NCBI GenBank assembly: GCA_024233135.1
Contig: JACKPZ010000013.1
Span: 1-64,000, forward strand
Direction: 5' to 3'
Source: Akkermansiaceae bacterium
GTDB taxonomy: Bacteria > Verrucomicrobiota > Verrucomicrobiia > Verrucomicrobiales > Akkermansiaceae
Length of the DNA: 64,000 nt
Below, piece by piece: positions 44,551 through 51,230 of this stretch. The notes under the pieces were generated by a model. It was not told the DNA's origin. It searched no databases and was given only the letters and a program-made list of their open reading frames with translations. Both the position numbers and the translations under genes were made by a program. Each line of letters starts with the position of its first letter. Position 1 is the stretch's first letter.

Positions 44551-44796
44551 CATTCTGGATTTCAGAGCGGAAACCACGAAACACGCGAAAGTTCACGAAA
44601 TCCAGAGAGTTGGAGCGCTGGAATGGTTCGCTTCACGGGTGAATCGTCCATGTTTCGTCACCCCCTTCCGTCTTGCGGCGGGGCAAACTCGATCGGAATG
44701 CCGCCGGCGCAAAACGTCGGAGTCACACGATGAGAACCCGGAACCAACCACGGAGGGCTGCCCGTCTTCCCTTCCGGGTTTAGCGGAAACGAGGGC
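44551..44796. other. Gene-free spacer with short CACGAAA repeat
   Basis: Together with the terminator this makes about 300 bp between the RRM and helicase stop codons. At 44575-44600 there is an internally repetitive ACGAAA/GCGAAA/CACGAAA stretch with a roughly 10-bp period, a pattern seen as dispersed intergenic repeats in many environmental bacteria. No gene or RNA is seen in the remainder. Confidence 0.5.
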
Positions 44797-46059
44797 TCAG
44801 GCGCGGGTCGGACGGCGGCGACGGCGGCGGCGCGGGCGGGATCCCGCGGTGTCGTGTTTCGTCTCGGTGCGCGCCTTGCGCTCGGGCGGACGGGTCGGCA
44901 GCCGGTCGATGCCGGACAAATGCCAGCGCTGGTCCTGGTCCACCGGGATCTCCTGGCGGATGAGTTTCTCGATGTCGCGCAGGTATTCGCGCTCGTCCGG
45001 CGAGCAGAAGGACACCGCGCGGCCGGTGGCGCCGGCGCGGCCGGTGCGGCCGATCCGGTGCACGTAGGCCTCGGGTTCGTTCGGCAGGTCGTAGTTGACC
45101 ACCAGGGTGACCGCCTTGACGTCCACGCCGCGGGCGGCGACGTCGGTGGCGACGAGCACCGGCAGCCGGCCGGCGCGGAACTTGTCGAGCGTGCGGTCGC
45201 GCTGGGCTTGCGAACGGTTGCCGTGGATGGCCTCGGCTTCGAAGCCGGCCTGGGCGATTTGTTTCGCGAGTTTGTTGGCGCCGTGTTTGGTGCGCGAGAA
45301 GACGATGCTCAGCTCGCCGGGCTGCTGGCGGGCGAGGCGGTCGAGCAGGAGGTCGCGCTTGTTTTCCTTGGCGACGAAGCAGACGTGTTGCTCGACTTTT
45401 TCCGCGGTGGTCACCTCGGGTTCGATGGTCACGCTGGCCGGGTCCCGCAGGATCTCATGGGCGAGCTTGACGATCGGCGGCGCGAGCGTGGCCGAGAAGA
45501 ACAGCGATTGGCGGCGTCCCGGCAGCAGCGAAACGATGCGCTGGACGTCGCGCAGGAAACCCATGTCGAGCATGCGGTCGACCTCGTCGAGAACGAAGAA
45601 GCCGACGCCGGACAGATCGACGTGGCCTTGTTGGATCAGGTCGAGCAGGCGGCCGGGGCAGGCGACGAGCACGTCCACGCCCTTGCGCATGGCGTTCACC
45701 TGAGGCTGTTGGCCCACGCCGCCGTAGATGAGCGCGTGGCGGGTGCGCAGGTGCGCGCCATAGGTTTCCAGGCTCTTGCCCACCTGGGTGGCGAGCTCGC
45801 GCGTCGGCGTGAGCACCAGCACACGGGCGGTTTTCGGCCGCAGGCCGCGCGGATTGCGGTGGAGGGCGTCGAGGATCGGCAGCGAGAAAGCCGCGGTCTT
45901 GCCGGTGCCGGTCTGTGCGCAGCCGAGCAGGTCGCGACCCTGCAGGATCAGCGGGATCGCCTGCGCCTGGATCGGCGACGGAGTGGTGTAGCCGCGCTCG
46001 GCGAGCGCGCGTTGGAGGGGCGCCGCCAGCGGCAGCGCCTCGAATGCATTCGGGGTCAT
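44797..46059 (-). CDS. DEAD-box family RNA helicase, RhlE-like, with DEVD motif II
   Basis: This is a 420-residue ATP-dependent RNA helicase. The Q motif and FEALPLAAPLQRALAERGY opening, motif I AQTGTGKT (48-55), Ia PTRELA, Ib TPGR-equivalent CPGR, motif III SAT, and motif VI HRIGRTGRAG are present. Motif II reads DEVD (158-161) followed by RMLDMGF, where RhlE-type proteins have DEAD. The substitution keeps both acidic ATP/Mg residues, so activity is likely. The C-terminus is a basic Arg-rich tail (PRRRRRRRPTRA), which binds RNA in relatives. Roles in ribosome assembly or cold adaptation are typical. It is convergent with the RRM gene. Confidence 0.92.
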   Translation of the reverse strand: MTPNAFEALPLAAPLQRALAERGYTTPSPIQAQAIPLILQGRDLLGCAQTGTGKTAAFSLPILDALHRNPRGLRPKTARVLVLTPTRELATQVGKSLETYGAHLRTRHALIYGGVGQQPQVNAMRKGVDVLVACPGRLLDLIQQGHVDLSGVGFFVLDEVDRMLDMGFLRDVQRIVSLLPGRRQSLFFSATLAPPIVKLAHEILRDPASVTIEPEVTTAEKVEQHVCFVAKENKRDLLLDRLARQQPGELSIVFSRTKHGANKLAKQIAQAGFEAEAIHGNRSQAQRDRTLDKFRAGRLPVLVATDVAARGVDVKAVTLVVNYDLPNEPEAYVHRIGRTGRAGATGRAVSFCSPDEREYLRDIEKLIRQEIPVDQDQRWHLSGIDRLPTRPPERKARTETKHDTAGSRPRRRRRRRPTRA

Positions 46060-46188
46060 GGTGTCGGTGGCCCGGCGGCCGGGATTCGGCGCGGGCGGGA
46101 GTCGATGAGGTGTGGTGGGGCGAACCGGGAACCTATCCTCTCATCGATGAAGACCGGACACGGGCGGACCGCAACATCGCGGGCCGAC

Positions 46189-46207
46189 GTCCGGAAACGC
46201 TCCGGAC
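46189..46207 (-). terminator. Small stem-loop after the MscS-like gene
   Basis: GTCCGGA, a 5-base loop and TCCGGAC form a perfect 7-bp stem in the 218-bp gap between the MscS-like stop and the helicase start. There is no T-tract, so this is only a possible terminator. Confidence 0.35.
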
Positions 46208-46277
46208 GGCGGCTTCCCTACGCCCGACTTCCCGGCTTGGCAAGGGGGAACTGCTGCTCCGCTTTTGCCTGCGCGCC

Positions 46278-47882
46278 TCAGACCGACGCCGGCGGCCGGT
46301 CGGGCGGCAGCACGAGTTTCTCCGGCTGGCTCTCGAAATTCGGCGACATGATCTGCACGCCGGCGTCGTGGAAGGCATCCTGGATGCGTTGGTGGAGCTC
46401 GGAGAGGATGGCTCCCCGTCGCTCGACCTCCGATGGCACGAAACGCAGCTCGTATTCCACGTAGAAATCCGAGAGCGCCGTCTGCAGCACGAAGGCCGCG
46501 GGGTCCTTGCGGATGCCGGGGGTTCTCGCCGCGGCGGCGAGCAGCAGCTCGTGGACCTGGCGCCACGGCGCGTCGTAGCCGATGGTGACGGTGGTGGAGA
46601 ACTGGCAGCGCTCGGTTTCGCCCTTCTGCCGCCGTGTGTAATTGTGCGTTTCCTTCGAAACGATCACCGCGTTGGGGACGGAGACGTATTCCTTCTTCGG
46701 TGTGCGCACGGTGGTCGAGAGCAGCCCGATGTCCGCGACCGTTCCCTCGACGTCGCCGACCCGCACGAACTCGCCCGAGCGCACCGCGCCCGAGTAGAGC
46801 ACCACGAACCCGCTCATCAACTGGTTCACGAATCCGCTCGAGCCGATGGAAACCATCAGCCCCAGCAGCACGCCGATGCCCTTGAACGCCGGGCTGTCGG
46901 AACCGGGGATATACGGATAGGCGATGATCACGCCGGCGATCCAGATCGCCAGCCCGGCGATCCGGCGGGTCGCCCGCGCCGTGTCTTTTCCGAACACCTC
47001 GTCCTCATCCTCGGATTGTTCGAGGCTGGCGAGCAGTTGGTCGACGATGCGCACGGTCCCGCGGGTGAGGAAGAAAATGACGATGACCACGACGAGTCCC
47101 GGCAGGGCGCCCAGCAATCCCGAGACAAGGGAGCCCATCAGTGCCAGCAACTGGCCGCCGAGCACATCGGACCACGGTGCGGTGTAGGGAAAATACCCGA
47201 GCACGCTGGTGAGCCACACATAGCCCGCCGCAAAGCCGAACACGGCGATCACGAAGGCGACCACGCGTCGCACGAGGATGAGCAGCACGGGCCGCAGGTC
47301 GAGGTCCTTGCGCTTGAGTTTCCGGAAACGCGCCGCCCGCTGGATGAAGATCCGGCGCAGCAGGATCCCGAGGCGTTTGAGAAGATACAACACCAGCCCG
47401 AAGACCACCGTCGCCACGACCGTCAGGCCGATGCCCTTGGCGATCACTCCGAAGCTGCGCTGGTCCAGCCACGCCTGGCGCAGGGCTTCGAGGTTGCCGA
47501 GGGCCCCGGCGGTGACTTCGTCGAAACTGCGCTCGTCCTCGGGATCGAGGTCCGCCTCGGCGAGCGCGAAGAGCCGGTGGCCGTCGATTTCAAACGCGAC
47601 CCCCTCAAGACCACCGGCTGAGACAGGAACCCGTTCCACCGGCTTGTAGAGCGCGAAATGCGGGATGTCGCGCATCCGCTTCAGCGTCGCATCCATCCGC
47701 TCGGCCGGAGTCAGTCCCGCGAGGGTCGCGCGGAACGTGGTGATTTCGCGGTTCCAAAACTCGAGGGTGGCCGGAGGATCGGTCGTCGCCGCGAGGGCGG
47801 GCGCTCTCTCCACCGCCGGACCGGCGGCGTGGAGTGCGGCGGATGCGAGACTCAGTGCGAGAAACGTGACGACGATCTTCAC
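46278..47882 (-). CDS. Mechanosensitive ion channel of the MscS family, long N-terminus
   Basis: This is a 534-residue membrane protein. The signal peptide is about 1-20, then a periplasmic domain of about 120 residues. Four to five transmembrane helices follow (about 148-172, 205-235, 250-285, 315-335 and the pore helix). The MscS core is recognised by the Gly-rich pore helix GLMVSIGSSGFVNQLMSGFVVL and the beta domain VRVGDVEGTVADIGLLSTTVRT with VSVPNAVIVSKE. Such channels open on hypo-osmotic shock. The periplasmic domain is a common add-on in larger MscS proteins. It starts 59 bp after the beta-barrel gene, same strand. Confidence 0.9.
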   Translation of the reverse strand: MKIVVTFLALSLASAALHAAGPAVERAPALAATTDPPATLEFWNREITTFRATLAGLTPAERMDATLKRMRDIPHFALYKPVERVPVSAGGLEGVAFEIDGHRLFALAEADLDPEDERSFDEVTAGALGNLEALRQAWLDQRSFGVIAKGIGLTVVATVVFGLVLYLLKRLGILLRRIFIQRAARFRKLKRKDLDLRPVLLILVRRVVAFVIAVFGFAAGYVWLTSVLGYFPYTAPWSDVLGGQLLALMGSLVSGLLGALPGLVVVIVIFFLTRGTVRIVDQLLASLEQSEDEDEVFGKDTARATRRIAGLAIWIAGVIIAYPYIPGSDSPAFKGIGVLLGLMVSIGSSGFVNQLMSGFVVLYSGAVRSGEFVRVGDVEGTVADIGLLSTTVRTPKKEYVSVPNAVIVSKETHNYTRRQKGETERCQFSTTVTIGYDAPWRQVHELLLAAAARTPGIRKDPAAFVLQTALSDFYVEYELRFVPSEVERRGAILSELHQRIQDAFHDAGVQIMSPNFESQPEKLVLPPDRPPASV

Positions 47883-47941
47883 GTTGCTTGGATGGCAGGT
47901 CCGGGAACCTCAGGCAAGCCGTGGATGTCGCGCCGCGGGCC

Positions 47942-48733
47942 TCAGAACGTGATCGCCAGACCCAGGATCGGGCCGCTGGACGCCGCGTCGTAGGTGAAAC
48001 CTCCGTTCTGATAGTCCACCGCCGCGTGGCGGTAGCCGAAGAATCCGGTGGTGTTCTCCGTGAAATCGTAGCCGACCAGCCCCACAAGCTGCCAGACGAG
48101 GTCCGCGTTCACGCCGAAGCCGCCGATTTCCCCGCGGAACTGGCCGCTCCAGCGCTCGTTGAAACGCTGGTTCACGCGGACGCCGACGATGGGATCCCAC
48201 CACGAGTCCTGCGACTTCGCGCTGGCGGCCGCACCGCCGCCGGTGACGATGAGCCGGTTGGAGATGTCGTAATAGACCGCGCCGGCGATGAGATCGACTT
48301 TCGTGGCATCGGTTTCCACGACGCGGTAGCCGATGACCGGCTCGAGGCGGGTGGTCTCCGCGGTGAGCTTGAGCGTCACCGGCGTGCCGTTCGGCGCGAT
48401 GCCGGACACGCCGTCCGAGTTTTTCAGATAGAGTCCCTCAAGCTGGAGCATCCACGGGCCCTTGCGAACTTCAAACGCTCCCATCGCCGTCATGTCGAGC
48501 GTGTCGAGGATGTCGGAAAAGGAAATGCCCACGTCCGTCGTGTATCCCGCCGCGCCGATCGTTCCATCCAGCCCGGCCATCCACGCGTAGAGTCCGGCGG
48601 TGAACTGCCAGCCATCATCCGTGCTTGTGGTCATCATCGGCTCGGACGTGGTGGAAACGGTGGTGCCGGCAATAGCGGACCCGGATGCGAGGACGAGCGA
48701 GGTGGCGAACAATGCGGAGATGTGGGATTTCAT
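47942..48733 (-). CDS. Outer-membrane beta-barrel protein
   Basis: This is a 263-residue exported protein with a signal peptide (about 1-22). The remainder alternates as in a small eight- or ten-stranded barrel: WQFTAGLYAWMAGLDGTIG, VGISFSDILDTLDMTAMGAFE, YRVVETDATKVDLIAGAVYYD, WVDPIVG-like WWDPIVGVRVNQRFNERW, and a final strand ending LGLAITF with C-terminal Phe. A very similar protein is encoded, in damaged form, near 60 kb. Function unknown; relatives are often annotated as hypothetical outer-membrane proteins. The ATG at MKSHISALF is preferred to a GTG five codons upstream. Confidence 0.8.
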   Translation of the reverse strand: MKSHISALFATSLVLASGSAIAGTTVSTTSEPMMTTSTDDGWQFTAGLYAWMAGLDGTIGAAGYTTDVGISFSDILDTLDMTAMGAFEVRKGPWMLQLEGLYLKNSDGVSGIAPNGTPVTLKLTAETTRLEPVIGYRVVETDATKVDLIAGAVYYDISNRLIVTGGGAAASAKSQDSWWDPIVGVRVNQRFNERWSGQFRGEIGGFGVNADLVWQLVGLVGYDFTENTTGFFGYRHAAVDYQNGGFTYDAASSGPILGLAITF

Positions 48734-48819
48734 GGCGGAAGTGGACACCGTCTAGCGGGAAACCGGCGGCCCGTCCACCCGAGATTGCGGACGCGGAAAC
48801 GGGAAGTCCCGGCCCCGAA

Positions 48820-49017
48820 CGGAATCCCCGGACGCGTGGCGGGACTCCCGGGAAACGTCGAGGGACTCCCCAATCGCGTGGCGGGACTCCCCGAGCACGT
48901 CAAGGGATTCCCCAATCTCGTGGCGGGACTCCCCGAGCACGTCAAGGGACTCCCTTTTCACGCGGCGGGACTCCCTCCGCAAGAACCGGGACTCCCGGAC
49001 CCAGCGGCGGGAGTCCT
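48820..49017. repeat. Array of ten palindromic repeats in exact 21-bp phase
   Basis: The core GGGACTCCC (GGGANTCCC, near-palindromic) begins at 48820 (degenerate), 48841, 48862, 48883, 48904, 48925, 48946, 48967, 48988 and 49009 (GGGAGTCCT). Alternate units are more alike (odd units start GGCGGGACTCCC; even units CAAGGGA-TCCC or similar), giving a 42-bp higher-order period. A related GGGAAGTCCC lies at 48801, 2 bp out of phase. The array sits alone in a gap of about 420 bp between the beta-barrel gene and a small unknown gene. All frames read as heptapeptide repeats, which 21 bp dictates, so this is not evidence of coding. Confidence 0.85.
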
Positions 49018-49069
49018 GATTTCGCCCCGGGGCGTCATTCCGATGGCGCCGGGAGGGAAACATGTACAC

Positions 49070-49103
49070 AAAAAAGCCCGCCCGGCTTTTCGGCCGGGCG
49101 GGC
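49070..49103 (-). terminator. Rho-independent terminator of the small unknown gene
   Basis: On the minus strand GCCCGCCCGG pairs with CCGGGCGGGC around an 8-base loop and is followed by six T residues. It separates the unknown gene from the repeat array. Confidence 0.85.
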
Positions 49104-49153
49104 CAACGAATGGGATGGGGCTGTCTGTTGCCGGATCCTGCCAGATCCGGGAA

Positions 49154-49531
49154 TCAGGCGGCTCCATCCGTCGCCGGGGCATCCGGCGACCTGCGGGTGA
49201 GCCCGCTCTGCCGCTCGCTCAAGGGCACGAAGCCCATCGCGCGATAGAGTTGGCTGTCCTCACCGTAGGCGGGATCGCCACGGACCGCGTTGGCGACGAT
49301 CCGCATCGTCTCCCGCGCGGCGGCATCCGCCTCGTCCCGCGCCTTGAGCTCCGCGGCGGTCTGGACCTCAAGGGTCCTCAGCCGTTGCATGCTCGTGGCA
49401 AGCGGGGCGGTTTGGGTTTCGAACTCCGCGAGGGTCATCCCCGCGAAGCTCGCCTCTGTTGCGATCTCCCGCCATGCGGCTTGGAAGATCCCGACTCGTT
49501 CCGCCGTGGGCGGATATTTCCGTTTTTTCAT
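49154..49531 (-). CDS. Small protein of unknown function
   Basis: This is a 125-residue soluble protein. It starts with a basic patch (MKKRKYPPTAERVGIFQAAW) and is mainly helical (MTLAEFETQTAPLATSMQRL, AAELKARDEADAAARETM), with no signal peptide or known motif. A Rho-independent terminator lies about 50 bp after its stop, which supports its being a real transcription unit. It opens the accessory zone that also holds two other unknown genes and the MmeI-like enzyme. No function can be assigned. Confidence 0.6.
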   Translation of the reverse strand: MKKRKYPPTAERVGIFQAAWREIATEASFAGMTLAEFETQTAPLATSMQRLRTLEVQTAAELKARDEADAAARETMRIVANAVRGDPAYGEDSQLYRAMGFVPLSERQSGLTRRSPDAPATDGAA

Positions 49532-49713
49532 GTTCGGTTTCGGTTCGACTGCGACGACTGGCTCCCCGTCGCCCGGAGTGGATGGTCACCGGCCATCCTG
49601 GGTTTCCGCCTCCCACAGCGTTCCGTTTCCGGTTCCGCTGCGCCGGTTGGCTTCGACTCCGGCAGGCTGCCCGAACTCCGAACGCTCTTCTTCTTAGACG
49701 TGGCGTCTATCTC

Positions 49714-50679
49714 TTAAGAAACGGACCCGTCGTCCCTGCGGCAGAGCGCGCGGGCGATCTCGATACCCTCCGGCAACCCGTTCCTCGCGCTTCGTCCCTT
49801 CTTTCCCTTCCGCAACCCCAGAACGTTCGTGCAATAAGTGGCAAGGTCTTGTTCCCGCTCGCACGGATACGTCCGCCACGGCCGCTCGACCGAGCGGAGA
49901 ACCACCATCAGGTCACGAAAGGTCCAGTTGAAACGGACGACAAGGGGCCAGAACATGATGATGGCATCATCCAAGGCTGGGTAAGACTGATGCCGTGTCT
50001 GGTCGTCCACCATGCCCCGTCCCACCATGGACCAGTTCTGCGGGTTCTGGAGTCGCTCGGCAGCCTCTCCGTAGTGCCACTCCCACCACGCCTTCTGAAA
50101 CTCATTCATTTCCGGATAACTGCGCTGCTGCACTCCGAGAATCGCGAGTTCGCGCCTTTCCGGATCTGGATCGAACGCGACCGGGGCGAAATGAGAAAAC
50201 AGGTGCATCTGGGCATGCGTGATCGCTTCCACCCAGTCACAGATCCGATGCATGATCCCTCTGAGGAACGCGGCTGCGGAGAGAATGTCCGATTGGGTGG
50301 CTGGAGGAACCAGTCTGGGCCAACTCGCATGGGGATGCTCGATGGCCATGATTCCATAGGCGCGAAGTAGAATCCGGCTCTGCGGATCGGAATACTCGGC
50401 GAACCGGATCAGCGCGCTGAACACATGGTGGATTTCGTCCAATCCGGCACCGCCGAACATCTCATCGAAGAGCCGGACGGCCGTTCCTTGCTGCAGTCTC
50501 CGGTCTGCCGCCGATTTCTTCTCGGCATATTCGGCGACGGTCGCGAGTGTCACGCTTCCCATCCATGCCTCAATCATGAAAGCAGAGACGTAGAAATTGT
50601 CGTTCTCCCGCTCACAGAGCGCGAGGGCGTCCTCCACGGTTTTCATGAAGGGGAGCGGTTTCTTGGCATCTTCGCTCAT
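49714..50679 (-). CDS. Protein of unknown function, 321 residues
   Basis: This is a cytoplasmic-looking, mostly helical protein without signal peptide, membrane helix or recognised motif. Aromatic-rich segments (FMIEAWMGSVTLATVAEYAEKK, KAWWEWHYGEAAERLQNPQNW, FRDLMVVLRSVERPWRTYP, given in parts) and several His suggest a folded helical bundle. GC is somewhat lower than the neighbours and the gene stands without an operon partner, both compatible with recent acquisition. It lies between two other unknown genes near the MmeI-like enzyme. A role in defence is possible from context only. Confidence 0.6.
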   Translation of the reverse strand: MSEDAKKPLPFMKTVEDALALCERENDNFYVSAFMIEAWMGSVTLATVAEYAEKKSAADRRLQQGTAVRLFDEMFGGAGLDEIHHVFSALIRFAEYSDPQSRILLRAYGIMAIEHPHASWPRLVPPATQSDILSAAAFLRGIMHRICDWVEAITHAQMHLFSHFAPVAFDPDPERRELAILGVQQRSYPEMNEFQKAWWEWHYGEAAERLQNPQNWSMVGRGMVDDQTRHQSYPALDDAIIMFWPLVVRFNWTFRDLMVVLRSVERPWRTYPCEREQDLATYCTNVLGLRKGKKGRSARNGLPEGIEIARALCRRDDGSVS

Positions 50680-50758
50680 CTCCTTGCCTGGAATTCCGCG
50701 TGAAAGGCGTTGGCTTCGTTTCGTGTGCGTTTGCGTGCCACAACGTGTTTCTCAAAGC

Positions 50759-51094
50759 TCAATGAATCCACCCGGTCTGCGGCGTCTCCTCTTCGTCGAG
50801 TTCATACTCCGGCAGGCGGAAGACGTAGCGGTTCCCGCTGCCGCACTCCCCGCCGTAGCAATCGCCGAAGTCGAAGGCCAGACGGTCGCCGCTGACCTTC
50901 ACCTCGCTGAGATAGTTGCCGTTCGCATCGTCCTGGCAAAAGTATGATTCGAGGTCGAAATCCGGGGCGTCGAGATCCGCGAGCAGATCGCCGACCCAGT
51001 TGGCGCGGTGGATGCCGATCTGCCGCAGGCAATGCAGCAGCGTCGCCTCGTCCGGGAAGCGCTTGAGGTTGCGGCGGAACTCGCGGCGGGTCAT
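50759..51094 (-). CDS. Small acidic protein of unknown function
   Basis: This is a 111-residue protein that begins MTRREFRRNLKRFPDEATLL, a basic helix, and turns acidic (LADLDAPDFDLESYFCQDD, then PEYELDEEETPQTGW). One Cys-Gly patch (DCYGGECGSGN) could bind metal. A longer frame extends upstream but has no translational logic, so the ATG at MTRREF is taken. It lies 137 bp downstream of the MmeI-like gene, same strand, and could be co-transcribed, but no known partner of such enzymes looks like this. Confidence 0.55.
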   Translation of the reverse strand: MTRREFRRNLKRFPDEATLLHCLRQIGIHRANWVGDLLADLDAPDFDLESYFCQDDANGNYLSEVKVSGDRLAFDFGDCYGGECGSGNRYVFRLPEYELDEEETPQTGWIH

Positions 51095-51211
51095 GGCGTG
51101 AGAATGGCATATCCCGCAGCATCGGGAAACTCCGGAGATAGCGGAAACGTCGGCGCGTTCGTGAGAACGCGGGAGGTTGGGAGGGAGTCCCTCACCACCA
51201 AGCGACCCGCC

Positions 51212-51229
51212 CGCGCCGTCACCGGCGCG
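51212..51229 (-). repeat. REP-like hairpin at the end of the MmeI-like gene
   Basis: CGCGCCG and CGGCGCG form a 7-bp stem with loop TCAC. On the minus strand it follows TTGTAG, and that TAG is the stop codon of the MmeI-like gene. It has the same plan as the copy at 51466 (TGTAG, stem, GTGAC-type loop, stem). Confidence 0.6.
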
Positions 51230-51230
51230 C

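Noticed and set aside
48820..49017. CRISPR array
   Set aside because: The period is 21 bp with about 12 bp between cores, spacers are not unique and no cas gene is present.
48752..49069. Heptapeptide-repeat coding gene (ESLDVLGESRH-type) on the minus strand, or GTPRARQ-type on the plus strand
   Set aside because: Any 21-bp DNA repeat gives heptad repeats in all open frames; there is no signal peptide or start context, and a terminator sits inside the minus-strand frame.
47888..49717. 609-residue plus-strand reading frame
   Set aside because: It runs antisense to the beta-barrel gene and through the repeat array and terminator; only compositional sequence.
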